DNA from: UBA6054 sp964522095
Lineage (GTDB): Bacteria; Planctomycetota; Phycisphaerae; Phycisphaerales; UBA1924
Direction of reading: 5' to 3'
DNA length: 40,925 nucleotides
Assembly (NCBI GenBank): GCA_964522095.1
Contig: CAZFSO010000015.1
Span: 1 to 40,925, forward strand
A model generated the notes under the pieces. It was not told the origin of the DNA. It saw nothing but the letters and a program-made list of their open reading frames with translations, and searched no databases. Positions 23,636-32,763 of the stretch are shown piece by piece (position 1 is the stretch's first letter; every line of letters starts with the position of its first letter). The position numbers and the translations under genes are program-made.

Positions 23636-25867
23636 TCAGTAGTCGATCACGCTGAGCAGGTTGGAGTACTGGTCCGTCCAGGGGCGGATGCGCTTGTGGG
23701 GGATGCCGTAGATGTAGTTCTCGCCGAGCAGTTCGTTGCCCGCGTCGCTGGAGCGGGTGAGCACGACCCAGACGGAACTGAACCGCTGCTCGCGCTCGAT
23801 CTGCTCGGGCGTGGGCGAGTCGATCGACATCAGCGCGAATGCCTGCACCTGCAGGCCGAGTTCGTAGACCAGCGGCCAGAGGTCCAGGTGGCGGTTGGAG
23901 ATGTGCACCGCGACCATGCCGTCGGGCGCGACGCGGTCGAAGTAGAGGCGAACGGCCTCGGTCGTCAGCAGGTGGGTGGGGATGGCGTCGGAACTGAACG
24001 CGTCGATGACCAGCAGGTCGAACGGGGCCTCACCCGCGTCGCGGGAGGCCTCAAGGAGCAGGCGGCCGTCGCCCAGGCGGACGTCGACCTGGCCCCGGCT
24101 GTCGGCCAGGTAGGTGAACAGGCCGGGGTCCCGGGCGATGCGCTCGATCGCGGGGTCGATCTCGAAGAAGACCAGCTCGTCGCCGGGCCGGGCGTGGGCG
24201 GCCATGGCCCCGGTGCCCAAGCCGACCAGGCCGAGGCGCAGCGGCCCCTCGTGGCGGGCGCGCAGCACGCGGAGCATGCCGCCGCAGGGGCCGTCGGGGT
24301 GGTAGTAGCCCAGGGGCACGCCGGAGAGTTCGGGGTCGGCCATGAACTGCTTGCCGTGCACCGTGGTGCCGTGCGTGAGTGAGTGCACCCGGACGAGCCG
24401 GTCTTCGAGGTGCACGGCCCCGGCGGACACGACGTGGATGCCGTAGAAGGTGCGCTCGCGGAGGATGATGTTGCTGGCGGTCAGGTCGGTCATCACCACG
24501 CCGAACGCCGGGAACACGAACGCCCCGGCCGCGGCGAGGCGGTCGCGCCAGCCCATGTAGATCAGCACGCCCGGGGGGATGAGCCAGATGGCCATGCCGA
24601 GCAACGGGTCGGCGACGTAGGCCGAGGAGAGCACGGCGCCCAGCCACGCGCCCAGGGCCAGGGCCGGGATCACGAGACGCCGGGCCCAGTACTTCGCCAG
24701 GCCGACGCCGGCCTCGCGGACGGGGCGCGGCAGCATGAGCAGGGCGCAGAGCAGGGCGACGTGGTACTCGAACCGGTGGTCGAACAGCAGCGGCGCCACG
24801 ACGCCGTTGAACAGCCCGCCCAGGGCGCCGCCGACGGACATGACCAGGTAGAACTCGGTGAGGCGCGCGGCGCCGGGCCGGTCGGCGGCCAGGCGGGCGT
24901 GGCCGTACAGCCCGACGGTCAGCAGCACGACGAACTGCACGCCGATGCTCGCCCACATCGGGGCCATGCGCTCCATGCCGATCTCGGCGATGAGCAGCAC
25001 GATGGCTGTGATGATCGCCATGACCATCGGGCGGGCCATGGACCGCACGATGGACGCGGCCCGGCCGGAGAAGGCCACGATCATCGTGAAGAGGTACAGC
25101 GCCAGCGGGATGACCCACAGCAGGGGGAAGGCCGCCACGTCGGTGGTGATGTGCGTCGTCACGCCCAGCAGCGTGCTGGAGGGCACGAAGGCCAGGAACA
25201 GCCACAGGAGGCGACGGCGCCAGCCGACCGCCTCGGCCGACGACTCCGCCGCGGCCTCCGAGACCCGCAGGGCGACGAACCGCTCGGCGGTGGTCCGGCG
25301 CAGGCAGACCAGCGCCAGCGCCCCGAACACCGCGAACAGGACCAGCCACATCGCCCGCTGCTGGTCCAGGCCCAGCGTCGGCTCGAACACGAACGGGTAG
25401 GCCAGCAGGCCCACGAAACTGCCCGCGTTGCTCGCGGCGTAGAGAAAGTACGGGTCGTGCGCCCGGGCGTGGCCCGTCCGCGCGAACCAGCCCTGCAGCA
25501 GCGGGCCCGCGCTGGAGATCGCGAAGTACGGCAGGCCCGAGATCAGGAACAACTGCCCGAGCAGCCACACCACGGGGAACTCCGACACCGGGGGCGGCGT
25601 CGGCCGGGAAAACACCCAGCCCATCACGACGGCCAGCGCCAGCACCGCGCCGTGCACCCAGAACTGCCGACGCCTGGGCACCCTGGTCAGCAGGACGTGG
25701 GCGTAGACGTAGCCGACGATGAGCATGCCCTGGTAGAAGAGCATGCAGGTGGTCCACACGCCCGACCCGCCGCCGTAACTGGGCAGCAGGGCCTTGGCGA
25801 CCATGGGCTGGACACCGAAGAGCAGGGCCGCGGCGAGAAAAACGGTGATGGTGAAGACGATCAGCAT
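23636..25867 (-). CDS. Fused multi-pass membrane/spermidine-synthase-like methyltransferase-fold protein
   Basis: 743 aa. The N-terminal ~480 residues hold about 13 hydrophobic helices, beginning with FLAAALLFGVQPMVAKALLP, typical of the fused MFS/spermidine synthase family. The C-terminal ~250 residues form a Rossmann-like domain: GLVGLGTGAMAA, ELVFFEIDPAIERIA, VRLGDGRLLLE, and LLVIDAFSSDAIPTHLLT, with the DAFSSDAIP segment corresponding to the catalytic Asp region of spermidine synthases. Whether it makes polyamines or moves another substrate is not established for the family. ATG 25867; divergent from the HAD gene across a 40-nt shared promoter. Confidence 0.9.
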   Translation of the reverse strand: MLIVFTITVFLAAALLFGVQPMVAKALLPSYGGGSGVWTTCMLFYQGMLIVGYVYAHVLLTRVPRRRQFWVHGAVLALAVVMGWVFSRPTPPPVSEFPVVWLLGQLFLISGLPYFAISSAGPLLQGWFARTGHARAHDPYFLYAASNAGSFVGLLAYPFVFEPTLGLDQQRAMWLVLFAVFGALALVCLRRTTAERFVALRVSEAAAESSAEAVGWRRRLLWLFLAFVPSSTLLGVTTHITTDVAAFPLLWVIPLALYLFTMIVAFSGRAASIVRSMARPMVMAIITAIVLLIAEIGMERMAPMWASIGVQFVVLLTVGLYGHARLAADRPGAARLTEFYLVMSVGGALGGLFNGVVAPLLFDHRFEYHVALLCALLMLPRPVREAGVGLAKYWARRLVIPALALGAWLGAVLSSAYVADPLLGMAIWLIPPGVLIYMGWRDRLAAAGAFVFPAFGVVMTDLTASNIILRERTFYGIHVVSAGAVHLEDRLVRVHSLTHGTTVHGKQFMADPELSGVPLGYYHPDGPCGGMLRVLRARHEGPLRLGLVGLGTGAMAAHARPGDELVFFEIDPAIERIARDPGLFTYLADSRGQVDVRLGDGRLLLEASRDAGEAPFDLLVIDAFSSDAIPTHLLTTEAVRLYFDRVAPDGMVAVHISNRHLDLWPLVYELGLQVQAFALMSIDSPTPEQIEREQRFSSVWVVLTRSSDAGNELLGENYIYGIPHKRIRPWTDQYSNLLSVIDY

Positions 25868-25896
25868 GCGTCGGGCCGCTTTTCCTCGCGGAGCGG

Positions 25897-25903
25897 TACA
25901 GTA
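25897..25903. promoter_or_regulatory. Bidirectional promoter with overlapping -10 elements
   Basis: TACAGT (25897-25902, plus) and TACTGT (25903-25898, minus) overlap by five bases in TACAGTA. Plus: 5 nt to the GTG at 25908 with no ribosome binding site (leaderless). Minus: about 30 nt to the ATG at 25867. Confidence 0.55.
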
Positions 25904-25907
25904 GTCC

Positions 25908-26681
25908 GTGAGCGACAGCCCGTACGCATCCCCCACGCGCCGGTTTGACGTCGTGTTCTGCGACGTGGACGGGTGCCTGCTGCCCGAGGTGACCACCCCG
26001 GCCGACCTGCACGCCCTGGCCCGCGTGGCCGAGCACAACGAGCGGGCCGTGACCGACCGCGACCGGCCCGTGGTCGTGCCCTGCACCGGGCGCCCGCAGC
26101 CCTTCACCGAGGCGGTCTGCAAGATGCTGGGCCGCCTGGACGACCTGCCCGCGATCTGCGAGCACGGCGTGTGGCTCTACGAGTTCGAGCGCCACGCCTG
26201 GTCGCTGGCCCCGGACATCACACCCGAGGACGTCCGCGTGGTGCGCGAGGTCGAGGACTGGGTCCGCGACGAACTGGCCGAGTCCGGCTGCGTTCTCGAA
26301 CTGGGCAAGCACGCCGGCGTGACCATCGTCCACCCGGACGTGGACTACCTGACCGACGAGGTACTCCCCGTGCTCGAGGCCCGCATCGCCGAGCGGGGCT
26401 GGCCCCTGCACGTTGCCATGACCTGGACCTGCATCAACGCCAACCTGCGCCACGTGTCCAAGGGCCACGCCATCGCCCGGGTCGTCGAACGCTGGCGCCT
26501 GGACCCGGCCCGCATCGCGGGCATCGGCGACACGATCGGCGACCTGGCGATCCGCCAGCGCGTGGCGTGGTTCGGCTGCCCTGCCAACGCCGCGTCGGAC
26601 ATCAAGCCCCACGCCGACGCCGTGGCCGCCAGGCCCGAGGCCGAGGGCGTGCTGGAGCTGCTGGCGATGATCTCCGGCTGA
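25908..26681 (+). CDS. HAD-superfamily hydrolase, Cof/IIB-like
   Basis: 257 aa. Motif I VVFCDVDGCLLP (D19, D21), motif II Thr in PCTGRPQP, motif III Lys in HVSKGHAI, and motif IV GIGDTIGDLAI. The large cap between motifs II and III fits class IIB, like sucrose-phosphate or mannosyl-3-phosphoglycerate phosphatases and Cof proteins. The substrate is probably a sugar phosphate but unproven. GTG 25908 is supported by the leaderless promoter immediately upstream. Convergent with the methyltransferase gene (21 nt). Confidence 0.88.
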   Translation: MSDSPYASPTRRFDVVFCDVDGCLLPEVTTPADLHALARVAEHNERAVTDRDRPVVVPCTGRPQPFTEAVCKMLGRLDDLPAICEHGVWLYEFERHAWSLAPDITPEDVRVVREVEDWVRDELAESGCVLELGKHAGVTIVHPDVDYLTDEVLPVLEARIAERGWPLHVAMTWTCINANLRHVSKGHAIARVVERWRLDPARIAGIGDTIGDLAIRQRVAWFGCPANAASDIKPHADAVAARPEAEGVLELLAMISG

Positions 26682-26702
26682 GGCGCCCGGGCGGCGCGCC
26701 GA

Positions 26703-27494
26703 TCAGACCCGCCCGGCGACGAGCACGATGAAACTCTCGTCGAGTTCCTCCTCGGCGTCGATCACCGGCTCGACGTAGGCGTTGCCCTCGTCGTCCCAGG
26801 CGTCGGCGAGTTTCGCGTAGACCTGGGTCTGCGCGAAGCCCGCCTCGTCCATGGCGTCGCGCAGTTCGGGCACGGACCACAGACGCCACTCGTAGACGAA
26901 CGCGTCGAACATCTCGGCCTCGATCACCCCGGCCTTCTCGATGCGGAAGTGGATCACGTCGGTGACCATGCCGGTCAGGGGGTCGGCGCGGCGCTGCTCC
27001 CAGGTGTAGCGGCACAGCAGCCCGCCGGGCAGGGGGTGCGGGCGGTGGACCTCGCCCGTGAGAAACGCCGACTCCCCGCCGTAGGTGTCGCAGACGAACA
27101 CCCCGCCGGGGTTCAGCCGGCTTCGGGCGTGGCGCAGGTACGCGACGAGTTCGCGGCGCGTGTGCAGGTAGCCGATCGAGAAGTTGCCCACGAACAGCGC
27201 GTCGCACGCGTCGGGCACGGTGCGCACGTCCGAGAGCACCTTTGACACACGCGGGTGGTCGGGGTGCTTGGCCAGGGCTTGGGCGTCGAGGTCCACCGCC
27301 ACGGCCCGGGCGCCGTCCCGCTTGACCCACTCGTACGACAGCGCGGCCGTGCCCGCGAAGTCCTCACCCAGCACGCGGGGGGCGTTGCCGTGAACAGCCC
27401 GCAGCAGCGGCGCCAGGTGGCGCGGCGACTGCACGCAGATCTCGTAGAGGTCGTGCTTGTCGTAGCCCATCGCGCGGGCGGGGTCGGGTGTCAT
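26703..27494 (-). CDS. Class I SAM-dependent methyltransferase
   Basis: 263 aa. SAM-binding motif I is LGEDFAGTA (residues 42-50); motif II acidic residue in AVAVDLD; then SDVRTVP, DALFVGNFSIGYLHTRREL, and LNPGGVFVCDTYGG. The C-terminal half is a beta-rich substrate domain (CRYTWEQRRADPLTG). Substrate unknown. ATG 27494, with AGGA upstream. Single gene, between the HAD gene and the ABC exporter operon, 66 nt from natB's stop. Confidence 0.85.
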   Translation of the reverse strand: MTPDPARAMGYDKHDLYEICVQSPRHLAPLLRAVHGNAPRVLGEDFAGTAALSYEWVKRDGARAVAVDLDAQALAKHPDHPRVSKVLSDVRTVPDACDALFVGNFSIGYLHTRRELVAYLRHARSRLNPGGVFVCDTYGGESAFLTGEVHRPHPLPGGLLCRYTWEQRRADPLTGMVTDVIHFRIEKAGVIEAEMFDAFVYEWRLWSVPELRDAMDEAGFAQTQVYAKLADAWDDEGNAYVEPVIDAEEELDESFIVLVAGRV

Positions 27495-27560
27495 GTGCGC
27501 GCTTCCTGGCGGTCGGCGTGGAACGGCCGTGTCGGGCCCGGCACGGTTGGCGGGGCGTTG

Positions 27561-28982
27561 TCACGCCATCCGCACCCACCGCGCGAGGGTGCGCAGGTTC
27601 GGCGGCTTGCCGTACATCAGCAGGCCCACGCGGAACACCTTGGCCGCGAACCACAGCAGGAACAGCACGCCCAGGGCGTTGACCCCGATCGAGGCGGCCA
27701 CCTGCCACGCCGGCACCGGCTCTGGGCTGGCCACGCGCATGATCATGATGAACGGGCTGATGGGCGGCACGAAACTCAGGACGGTGCTCATCGTGCTGTT
27801 CGGCGCCCGCACCACGGGGATGAACAGGAAGTACGGCACCATGCTCATCAGCATGATCGGGGTCATGAGGCTCTGGGCCTCGCGCAGGTCGTTGACCGCC
27901 GACCCGATGGCCGCCATCATCGCCGCGAACATGAAGTAGGCCAGCACGAAGAACACGAAGAACAGCGCCAGCAACTGCCAACTGACCAGCCCCGTCACCG
28001 AGAAGGCCACCAGCGCGAAGATGCCGATGGCGTTGTAGATCACCAGCAGGCTCAGGCCCACGCCCATCTGCCCGACGATCTTGCCGGTCATCAGTTCCAT
28101 CGGCGAGACCGCGCTGAGCAGCACCTCCACCACGCGGCTGGACTTCTCCTCGATCGTCGTGGTCAGCAGGTACTGCCCGCCCGTGAAGGTCGCCACGAGC
28201 ATCAGGATCATCGCGGCCACCGGGATGACCATGCTCGCCAGGCCAGAGGTGTCGCGCTGCACGCCGGACTCGGTCACCTGCTGGGCCGCACGCTGGTCGA
28301 CCGAGTCGATCGCCCGGATCGCGGCGCGGTCCATGCCCGCCAGGGCGTAGCGGCGTTCGCGGATCGACCAGGCGACGCCGTCGCGGATCTCGTCGGCCGC
28401 GTCGCTGTTCAGGCGGGGACGGAAGAACGGCTGCCACCCGCCGAACGCGCCCTCGCTCCCGGCGAGCACCGCGTCGGCGTCGATCTCAACCACCGCGAGC
28501 ACCCGCTCGATCCCCTCCGCGTCCGCGTCGGGGCCCTCGCCGAGTTGGGCGCGGATCCGGTCCTTCGCGGCTTCGGGGTCGGTCTCGGGCGGCAGCGCCT
28601 CGAACCGCAGCGTGGGCACCGGGATCGCCTCGATCGCCTCCTCGGCCCCGCCCGCGACCCGCGACCCGAACGCCCCGAGGGCGCCCTGGGCGAACTCGGC
28701 CGCCCGGCGGGCCTCCTCCTGGCGGCGGGCCCGGATGGCCTCCTCGCTCAGGCGCTCGCTGAGCGTGCCGAACACCTCGCCCGAGCGGTCGATCACCAGG
28801 ACCGTGCCCGTGACGGCCGGGGGCTTGGCGGTGGCCGCCAGGACGCCGATCAGCGGGATGATCGCCACCAGCACCGCCGGCACCACCAGGGCGCCGATGA
28901 TGAAGCCCTTGGTCAGCGCGGTCGAGGCGAACTCGCGCCCCGCGACCCGCAGCACCTTGCGCAACGAGAATCCCTGCCGCAT
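27561..28982 (-). CDS. ABC-2 type exporter permease, NatB-like
   Basis: 473 aa. The first membrane helix (GFIIGALVVPAVLVAIIPLI) is followed by a long extracytoplasmic domain (about 50-215) and then five to six helices, the NatB/ABC-2 permease layout (COG1668-type). Conserved segments: EEKSSRVVEVLLSAVSPMEL and GKIVGQMGVGL. Such permeases export Na+ or other small molecules or peptides; substrate unproven here. ATG 28982 overlaps the ATPase stop (ATGA), so subunits are translationally coupled. Confidence 0.9.
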   Translation of the reverse strand: MRQGFSLRKVLRVAGREFASTALTKGFIIGALVVPAVLVAIIPLIGVLAATAKPPAVTGTVLVIDRSGEVFGTLSERLSEEAIRARRQEEARRAAEFAQGALGAFGSRVAGGAEEAIEAIPVPTLRFEALPPETDPEAAKDRIRAQLGEGPDADAEGIERVLAVVEIDADAVLAGSEGAFGGWQPFFRPRLNSDAADEIRDGVAWSIRERRYALAGMDRAAIRAIDSVDQRAAQQVTESGVQRDTSGLASMVIPVAAMILMLVATFTGGQYLLTTTIEEKSSRVVEVLLSAVSPMELMTGKIVGQMGVGLSLLVIYNAIGIFALVAFSVTGLVSWQLLALFFVFFVLAYFMFAAMMAAIGSAVNDLREAQSLMTPIMLMSMVPYFLFIPVVRAPNSTMSTVLSFVPPISPFIMIMRVASPEPVPAWQVAASIGVNALGVLFLLWFAAKVFRVGLLMYGKPPNLRTLARWVRMA

Positions 28983-29977
28983 CAGGCGTCCCCCTCTTCC
29001 GCGGCGCCGCCCTCGCGGAGCGAGGCGCGGAGCACGGCCCGGTCGTCCGCGGTGGCGGCGCCCTCGGTCACGATGCTGATGAAGATGTCCTCAAGCCCCG
29101 GGCGGTGCAGGTCCACGCTGGCCATGGGGGCGGCGCGGGCGACCAGGCCCACGGCGTCCTCCGGCCGGGCGCCCTGCCCGAGCACCGCCTCGAGCCTGCC
29201 GTCCACGCGCCGCACCTCAGCGATGCCCGGCGTCGCCGAGACCGCCGCCACGGCCGCGTCCTCGGCGCCCGGGTCGAACGGCTCGAACCACACGCCGCCC
29301 GGGCGGTGGCGCGACCGGATCGTCTGCAGCGGGTCGTCGAGCACCTTCCGCCCGTCGTGGATCATCACGATGTGGTCGCACAACTGCTCGGCCTGGGCCA
29401 TGACGTGGGTCGAGAAGATCACGGTGCGCCCGGCGGTGTGCTGCTCGCGGATCAGGTCGCGCAGCAGGCGCATGTTGACAGGGTCCAGCCCGCTGAACGG
29501 CTCGTCGAGGATCACCAGGTCCGGCTCGTGCAGCACGCATGAGACGAACTGCACCTTCTGCTGCATGCCCTTGCTGAGTTCCTCGCACTTCTTCTTCGCC
29601 ACGTCGCCGAGGTTGACCTTCTCCAGCCAGTCCTGCACGGACTTGCGCAGCGACGGGCCGGGGTCCATGCCCTTCAGGCGTCCCATGTGCTGGAGAAAGG
29701 CCCCCACCTTCATCTTCTTGTAGACCCCACGCTCCTCGGGCAGGTAGCCGATGCGGTCCTTGCTCTCCACCGCCGAGCGCCGCCCCAGCACGCTCAGTTC
29801 CCCGGCGTCGGGGAACAGGATCGACATGATCATGCGGATGGTGGTGCTCTTGCCCGCCCCGTTCGGCCCGATGAAGCCGTGCAGGGAGCCCGTGGGCACC
29901 ACCAGGTCCATCCCCTCGACCGCCACCTTGGGCCCGAAGGCCTTGCGCACGCCCCGCATCGCGATCGCCGACTCCAT
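28982..29977 (-). CDS. ABC exporter ATP-binding protein, NatA-like
   Basis: 331 aa. Walker A FIGPNGAGKSTTIRM, Q-loop region GYLPEERGVYKKM, signature LSKGMQQKVQF, Walker B LVILDEPFSGLD, switch His STHVMAQAEQL, and a C-terminal domain of ~100 residues as in NatA. ATG 29977 is chosen over GTG 29983 because GGAGG lies 5 nt upstream. A TATACT -10 candidate at 30024-30019 gives a ~35-nt leader. Pairs with the permease immediately downstream. Confidence 0.92.
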   Translation of the reverse strand: MESAIAMRGVRKAFGPKVAVEGMDLVVPTGSLHGFIGPNGAGKSTTIRMIMSILFPDAGELSVLGRRSAVESKDRIGYLPEERGVYKKMKVGAFLQHMGRLKGMDPGPSLRKSVQDWLEKVNLGDVAKKKCEELSKGMQQKVQFVSCVLHEPDLVILDEPFSGLDPVNMRLLRDLIREQHTAGRTVIFSTHVMAQAEQLCDHIVMIHDGRKVLDDPLQTIRSRHRPGGVWFEPFDPGAEDAAVAAVSATPGIAEVRRVDGRLEAVLGQGARPEDAVGLVARAAPMASVDLHRPGLEDIFISIVTEGAATADDRAVLRASLREGGAAEEGDA

Positions 29978-30018
29978 CCGCACCTCCGGGAATCCCCTTG
30001 CACGCTCGGGCCGCGCCG

Positions 30019-30024
30019 AGTATA
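30019..30024 (-). promoter_or_regulatory. -10 candidate TATACT for natAB
   Basis: TATACT on the minus strand, about 41 nt before the natA ATG. No matching -35 at 17 nt. Confidence 0.4.
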
Positions 30025-30125
30025 CGGGTCAGTGGGGATCGGGCCGCACGCGTTGCACGCATGAAATCACGGCGCCGGCGTTCCGAATCACGCTGTCACT
30101 CGCTTCTTCGCACACAGGAGACCCC

Positions 30126-30680
30126 ATGCCCGGCACCCGACTCTTCGCATTGACCGCTTGCGTCCTGCCGTTCGCGGGCGTCCTGGCCTTCATCCCGGCC
30201 GGGCCGCACGCCGTCGCCCAGCCCGAGGGCAGCCCCGAAATCGCGCCCGCGCCCCCGGCACGCTCTGGTGGCGACATGGCCCAGACGCTCATCGACGCCC
30301 TGCGGGCCACCGAGGGTTGCCTGGGCGCCGACGCCGCCCAGTTCCGCTCCGGCAAGCTCGCCATCGTCGCCTGGTTCGAGAACGCCGAGGCGGCCCGGCG
30401 CTGGTACCGCTCCGAGACGCACGCGCGCTTCCTGGCGATGGCGGGCGCGCCCCCCGCCGACCGCGAGCCCCTGTCCCACGTGGAGGACCCCGACGCCCCC
30501 GTCATGGTCGTCGCCGCCTTGACCTTCGGCGGCCGGCCCATCCGGCCCGGCGGGATGCCCATGTCCCAGATCTCCATCGAGCTGTACACCCCGCTGCCCG
30601 GCGGGGCGAGCGTCAACGGCCGGCTCGCGCCGGACGGGTTCGACATCCCGCACTTCCGCCGCCTCGACGCCGGGGAATGA
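30126..30680 (+). CDS. Secreted ABM-like dimeric alpha/beta-barrel protein
   Basis: 184 aa. Signal peptide of about 35 residues ending HAVAQ, with no clear lipobox. Mature residues ~50-150 read like an antibiotic biosynthesis monooxygenase-like fold: LRATEGCLGADAAQFRSGKL, AIVAWFENAEAARRWYRSET, and HARFLAMAG. No catalytic residues can be assigned. ATG 30126 follows ACACAGGAG. Its stop is 28 nt before prfA. Confidence 0.65.
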   Translation: MPGTRLFALTACVLPFAGVLAFIPAGPHAVAQPEGSPEIAPAPPARSGGDMAQTLIDALRATEGCLGADAAQFRSGKLAIVAWFENAEAARRWYRSETHARFLAMAGAPPADREPLSHVEDPDAPVMVVAALTFGGRPIRPGGMPMSQISIELYTPLPGGASVNGRLAPDGFDIPHFRRLDAGE

Positions 30681-30697
30681 CCGCAGGGGCCGGCCGC

Positions 30698-30703
30698 TAC
30701 CCT
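30698..30703 (+). promoter_or_regulatory. -10 element TACCCT, leaderless prfA start
   Basis: TACCCT, then TCCGC, then GTG 30709; no Shine-Dalgarno sequence. Confidence 0.45.
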
Positions 30704-30708
30704 TCCGC

Positions 30709-31691
30709 GTGCCCGCGCCCGCCGCCATCCTGCCCGAGTCCGTGGTCGCCAGACTCGACCAGATCGACAGCCAGCACCGCGAACTGACCGCCGCCCTGGC
30801 CGACCCCGACGCCACCGCCGACCACCGGCGGGCCTCGTCGATGGCAGTCCGCCGGGCGGCGCTGGACGAGTTGGTCACCGAGTACCGGGCCTTGCGCGGG
30901 CTGCTCGCCGAGGGCGACGAGATGCGGGCGGCGTTGGACTCGGGAGACCCCGACCTGGCCGCCCTGGCCCGCGAGGAACTGCCGCAGATCCAGTCCCGCG
31001 CCGACGCCGCGGCCGAGCGGATCAAGTCGCTGCTGGTCATGTCGGACGACCGCCAGATCGGCTCGGTCATCCTCGAGATCCGCGCCGGCACCGGGGGGGA
31101 CGAGGCCGGTTTGTGGGCGCGCGACCTGCTCAACGCGTACGCCCGCTACGCCGCCCGGCGCGGGTGGAAGGTCGAGGAGATGGAACTCGACGCCGACCCC
31201 TCCGTGGGCGGGGTCCGCCGGGCGGTCGTCAACGTCAGCGGCGACGGCGTGTGGCAGGAACTGGCGTTCGAGGCCGGCGTGCACTCCGTCAAGCGCGTGC
31301 CCGCCACCGAGACCCAGGGACGCATCCACACCTCGACCTGCACCGTGGCCGTCCTGCCCGAGCCGCAGGCGGTCGAGGTGTCCATCGACTGGGCTCGGGA
31401 CGTCACCGAGCACGTGACGACCTCGCAGGGACCCGGCGGGCAGAACGTCAACAAGGTCGCCACGGCCGTGCACCTCGTCCACAACCCCACCGGCGTGGAG
31501 GTGCGCATGCAGGAGACCAAGAGCCAGGCCCAGAACCGCGAGCGCGCCCGACGCCTCCTGACGGCCCGCGTCTACGACATCGAACGCCGACGCGCCGAGG
31601 CCGCACGCGCCGGCCAGCGCCAGGGCCAGATCGGCACCGCCCAGCGCAGCGAGAAGATCCGCACCTACCGCTACCAGGACAACATCGTGTC
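30709..31691 (+). CDS. prfA: Peptide chain release factor 1, 3'-truncated by a gap
   Basis: 327 codons before the gap; RF1 is usually about 360. It releases peptides at UAA and UAG. The codon-recognition PxT motif is present (RVPATETQGRIHTS), distinguishing it from RF2 (SPF). The catalytic loop is GPGGQNVNKV, with the essential GGQ. The HNPTG, ARVYDIE, and SEKIRTYRYQDN segments follow as expected just before the C terminus. The last ~30-35 residues lie in the N run. GTG 30709 follows a leaderless-type -10. prmC, its frequent neighbour, is not visible. Confidence 0.95.
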
Positions 31692-31791
31692 NNNNNNNNN
31701 NNNNNNNNNNNNNNNNNNNNNNNNNNNNNNNNNNNNNNNNNNNNNNNNNNNNNNNNNNNNNNNNNNNNNNNNNNNNNNNNNNNNNNNNNNN
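31692..31791. other. 100-N scaffold gap at the 3' end of prfA
   Basis: Exactly 100 N. It removes the prfA C terminus. The sequence immediately after it is a very stable hairpin, a plausible cause of the break. Confidence 0.95.
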
Positions 31792-31819
31792 CCGCCTTCG
31801 CCCTTCGGGTCGAAGGCGG
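31792..31819. terminator. Very stable UUCG hairpin at the gap edge
   Basis: CCGCCTTCG (31792-31800) pairs with CGAAGGCGG (31811-31819). The loop itself contains CCC-TTC-GGG, giving a C(UUCG)G tetraloop with one bulged T. It lies between the convergent prfA and PH-domain genes and may terminate one or both, though no strong T-tract follows. Confidence 0.5.
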
Positions 31820-31893
31820 GCACCGTTTATTGGCGGGTGCTGGCTGCTGAGCGGTGCCGTGCTTCGACCCGCAGGGCGACGCACGCGCTCCCG

Positions 31894-32763
31894 TCAAGGA
31901 GCCCCACCCTCCCCCAGCCGCCGCTCGATCCGCACCAGCACGTCGCGGATCTCCCTGAGCACGTCGGTGTCCGGGGCCGCGGCTGGCTCGGGCGCGGCGC
32001 GTCGCCCGCCGTCCGCCAGGGCGTCGCGCTGGGCCAGCACCGCGCGGCGGAAGCCCGGCGTGTCGCGGATGCCGATCATGTTCACCAGCGACGCCCCCGG
32101 CCCCGCCGACTGCCCGGCAGTTTCCAGTTTGAACCCGTGCAGCCCGAAGACCCGCATCACCGGGCCCTGGAACATCTGCAGGTCCGTGATCTTCTCCAAT
32201 GGCACCGTGCTCTCGACGCGGTTGAGCAGGCCCTTGCGGATCTCCAGCGTCCGGTTGGTCAGCGTGCAGGAGAGCCGGTCGAGGTAGCGGTCCATGACCA
32301 GCACCGTGATGACCAGCACGAACGGGATCAGAGGGATGCCCACGACCGAGCACGCCAGCACGATCGTCGGCTGCCAGAGGTAATACTTCTTGATCGCGCC
32401 GCGGTCGAAGGCGGCCTCGCGCAGGACAGGGTGATCGGTCATCAATGCTTCCCCCGGAGATGAATCGACTGCCCCGATCTCCCACACGTCGCGGACCGGA
32501 AAGCCCATGTACATTCTGGAGGCCGCCGCGAGGTGCGCCGGCGCGTGAATGACGAACTGCATGACGGCGTCGTCGCGCTCTTCGTCCGTCATGGACCCCG
32601 GATCCGCGAACACGCGGTTGAGCCCGTCGAGCTCGTCCAGCCAGTCGGTCATGTGATACGCGAACTCGTCCGCCGTTTCGTCGGGCAAGCCGTTCCGCTC
32701 AGCGGCCTCACAGAGGGTTCGGACAATGCCACGCAACCGTTCCCGGCTTTGTTCTTCCTGCAT
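31894..32763 (-). CDS. Unknown N-terminal domain fused to a bacterial PH (DUF304-like) membrane domain
   Basis: 289 aa. Residues 1-107 form a soluble, acidic, helical domain (LCEAAERNGLPDETADEFAY, VIHAPAHLAAASRMYMGFPV) that I cannot assign. Residues 108-289 start with MTDHPVLREAAFD, have a hydrophobic pair (~126-150), and then SCTLTNRTLEIRKGLLNRVE, TVPLEKITDLQMFQGPVMR, and RDTPGFRRAVL, a bPH_2-type membrane protein. ATG 32763 overlaps the thiG stop (ATGA). Met108 (32442) has GGGGGAAG upstream and could be an internal start giving the PH part alone. Function unknown. Confidence 0.8.
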   Translation of the reverse strand: MQEEQSRERLRGIVRTLCEAAERNGLPDETADEFAYHMTDWLDELDGLNRVFADPGSMTDEERDDAVMQFVIHAPAHLAAASRMYMGFPVRDVWEIGAVDSSPGEALMTDHPVLREAAFDRGAIKKYYLWQPTIVLACSVVGIPLIPFVLVITVLVMDRYLDRLSCTLTNRTLEIRKGLLNRVESTVPLEKITDLQMFQGPVMRVFGLHGFKLETAGQSAGPGASLVNMIGIRDTPGFRRAVLAQRDALADGGRRAAPEPAAAPDTDVLREIRDVLVRIERRLGEGGAP

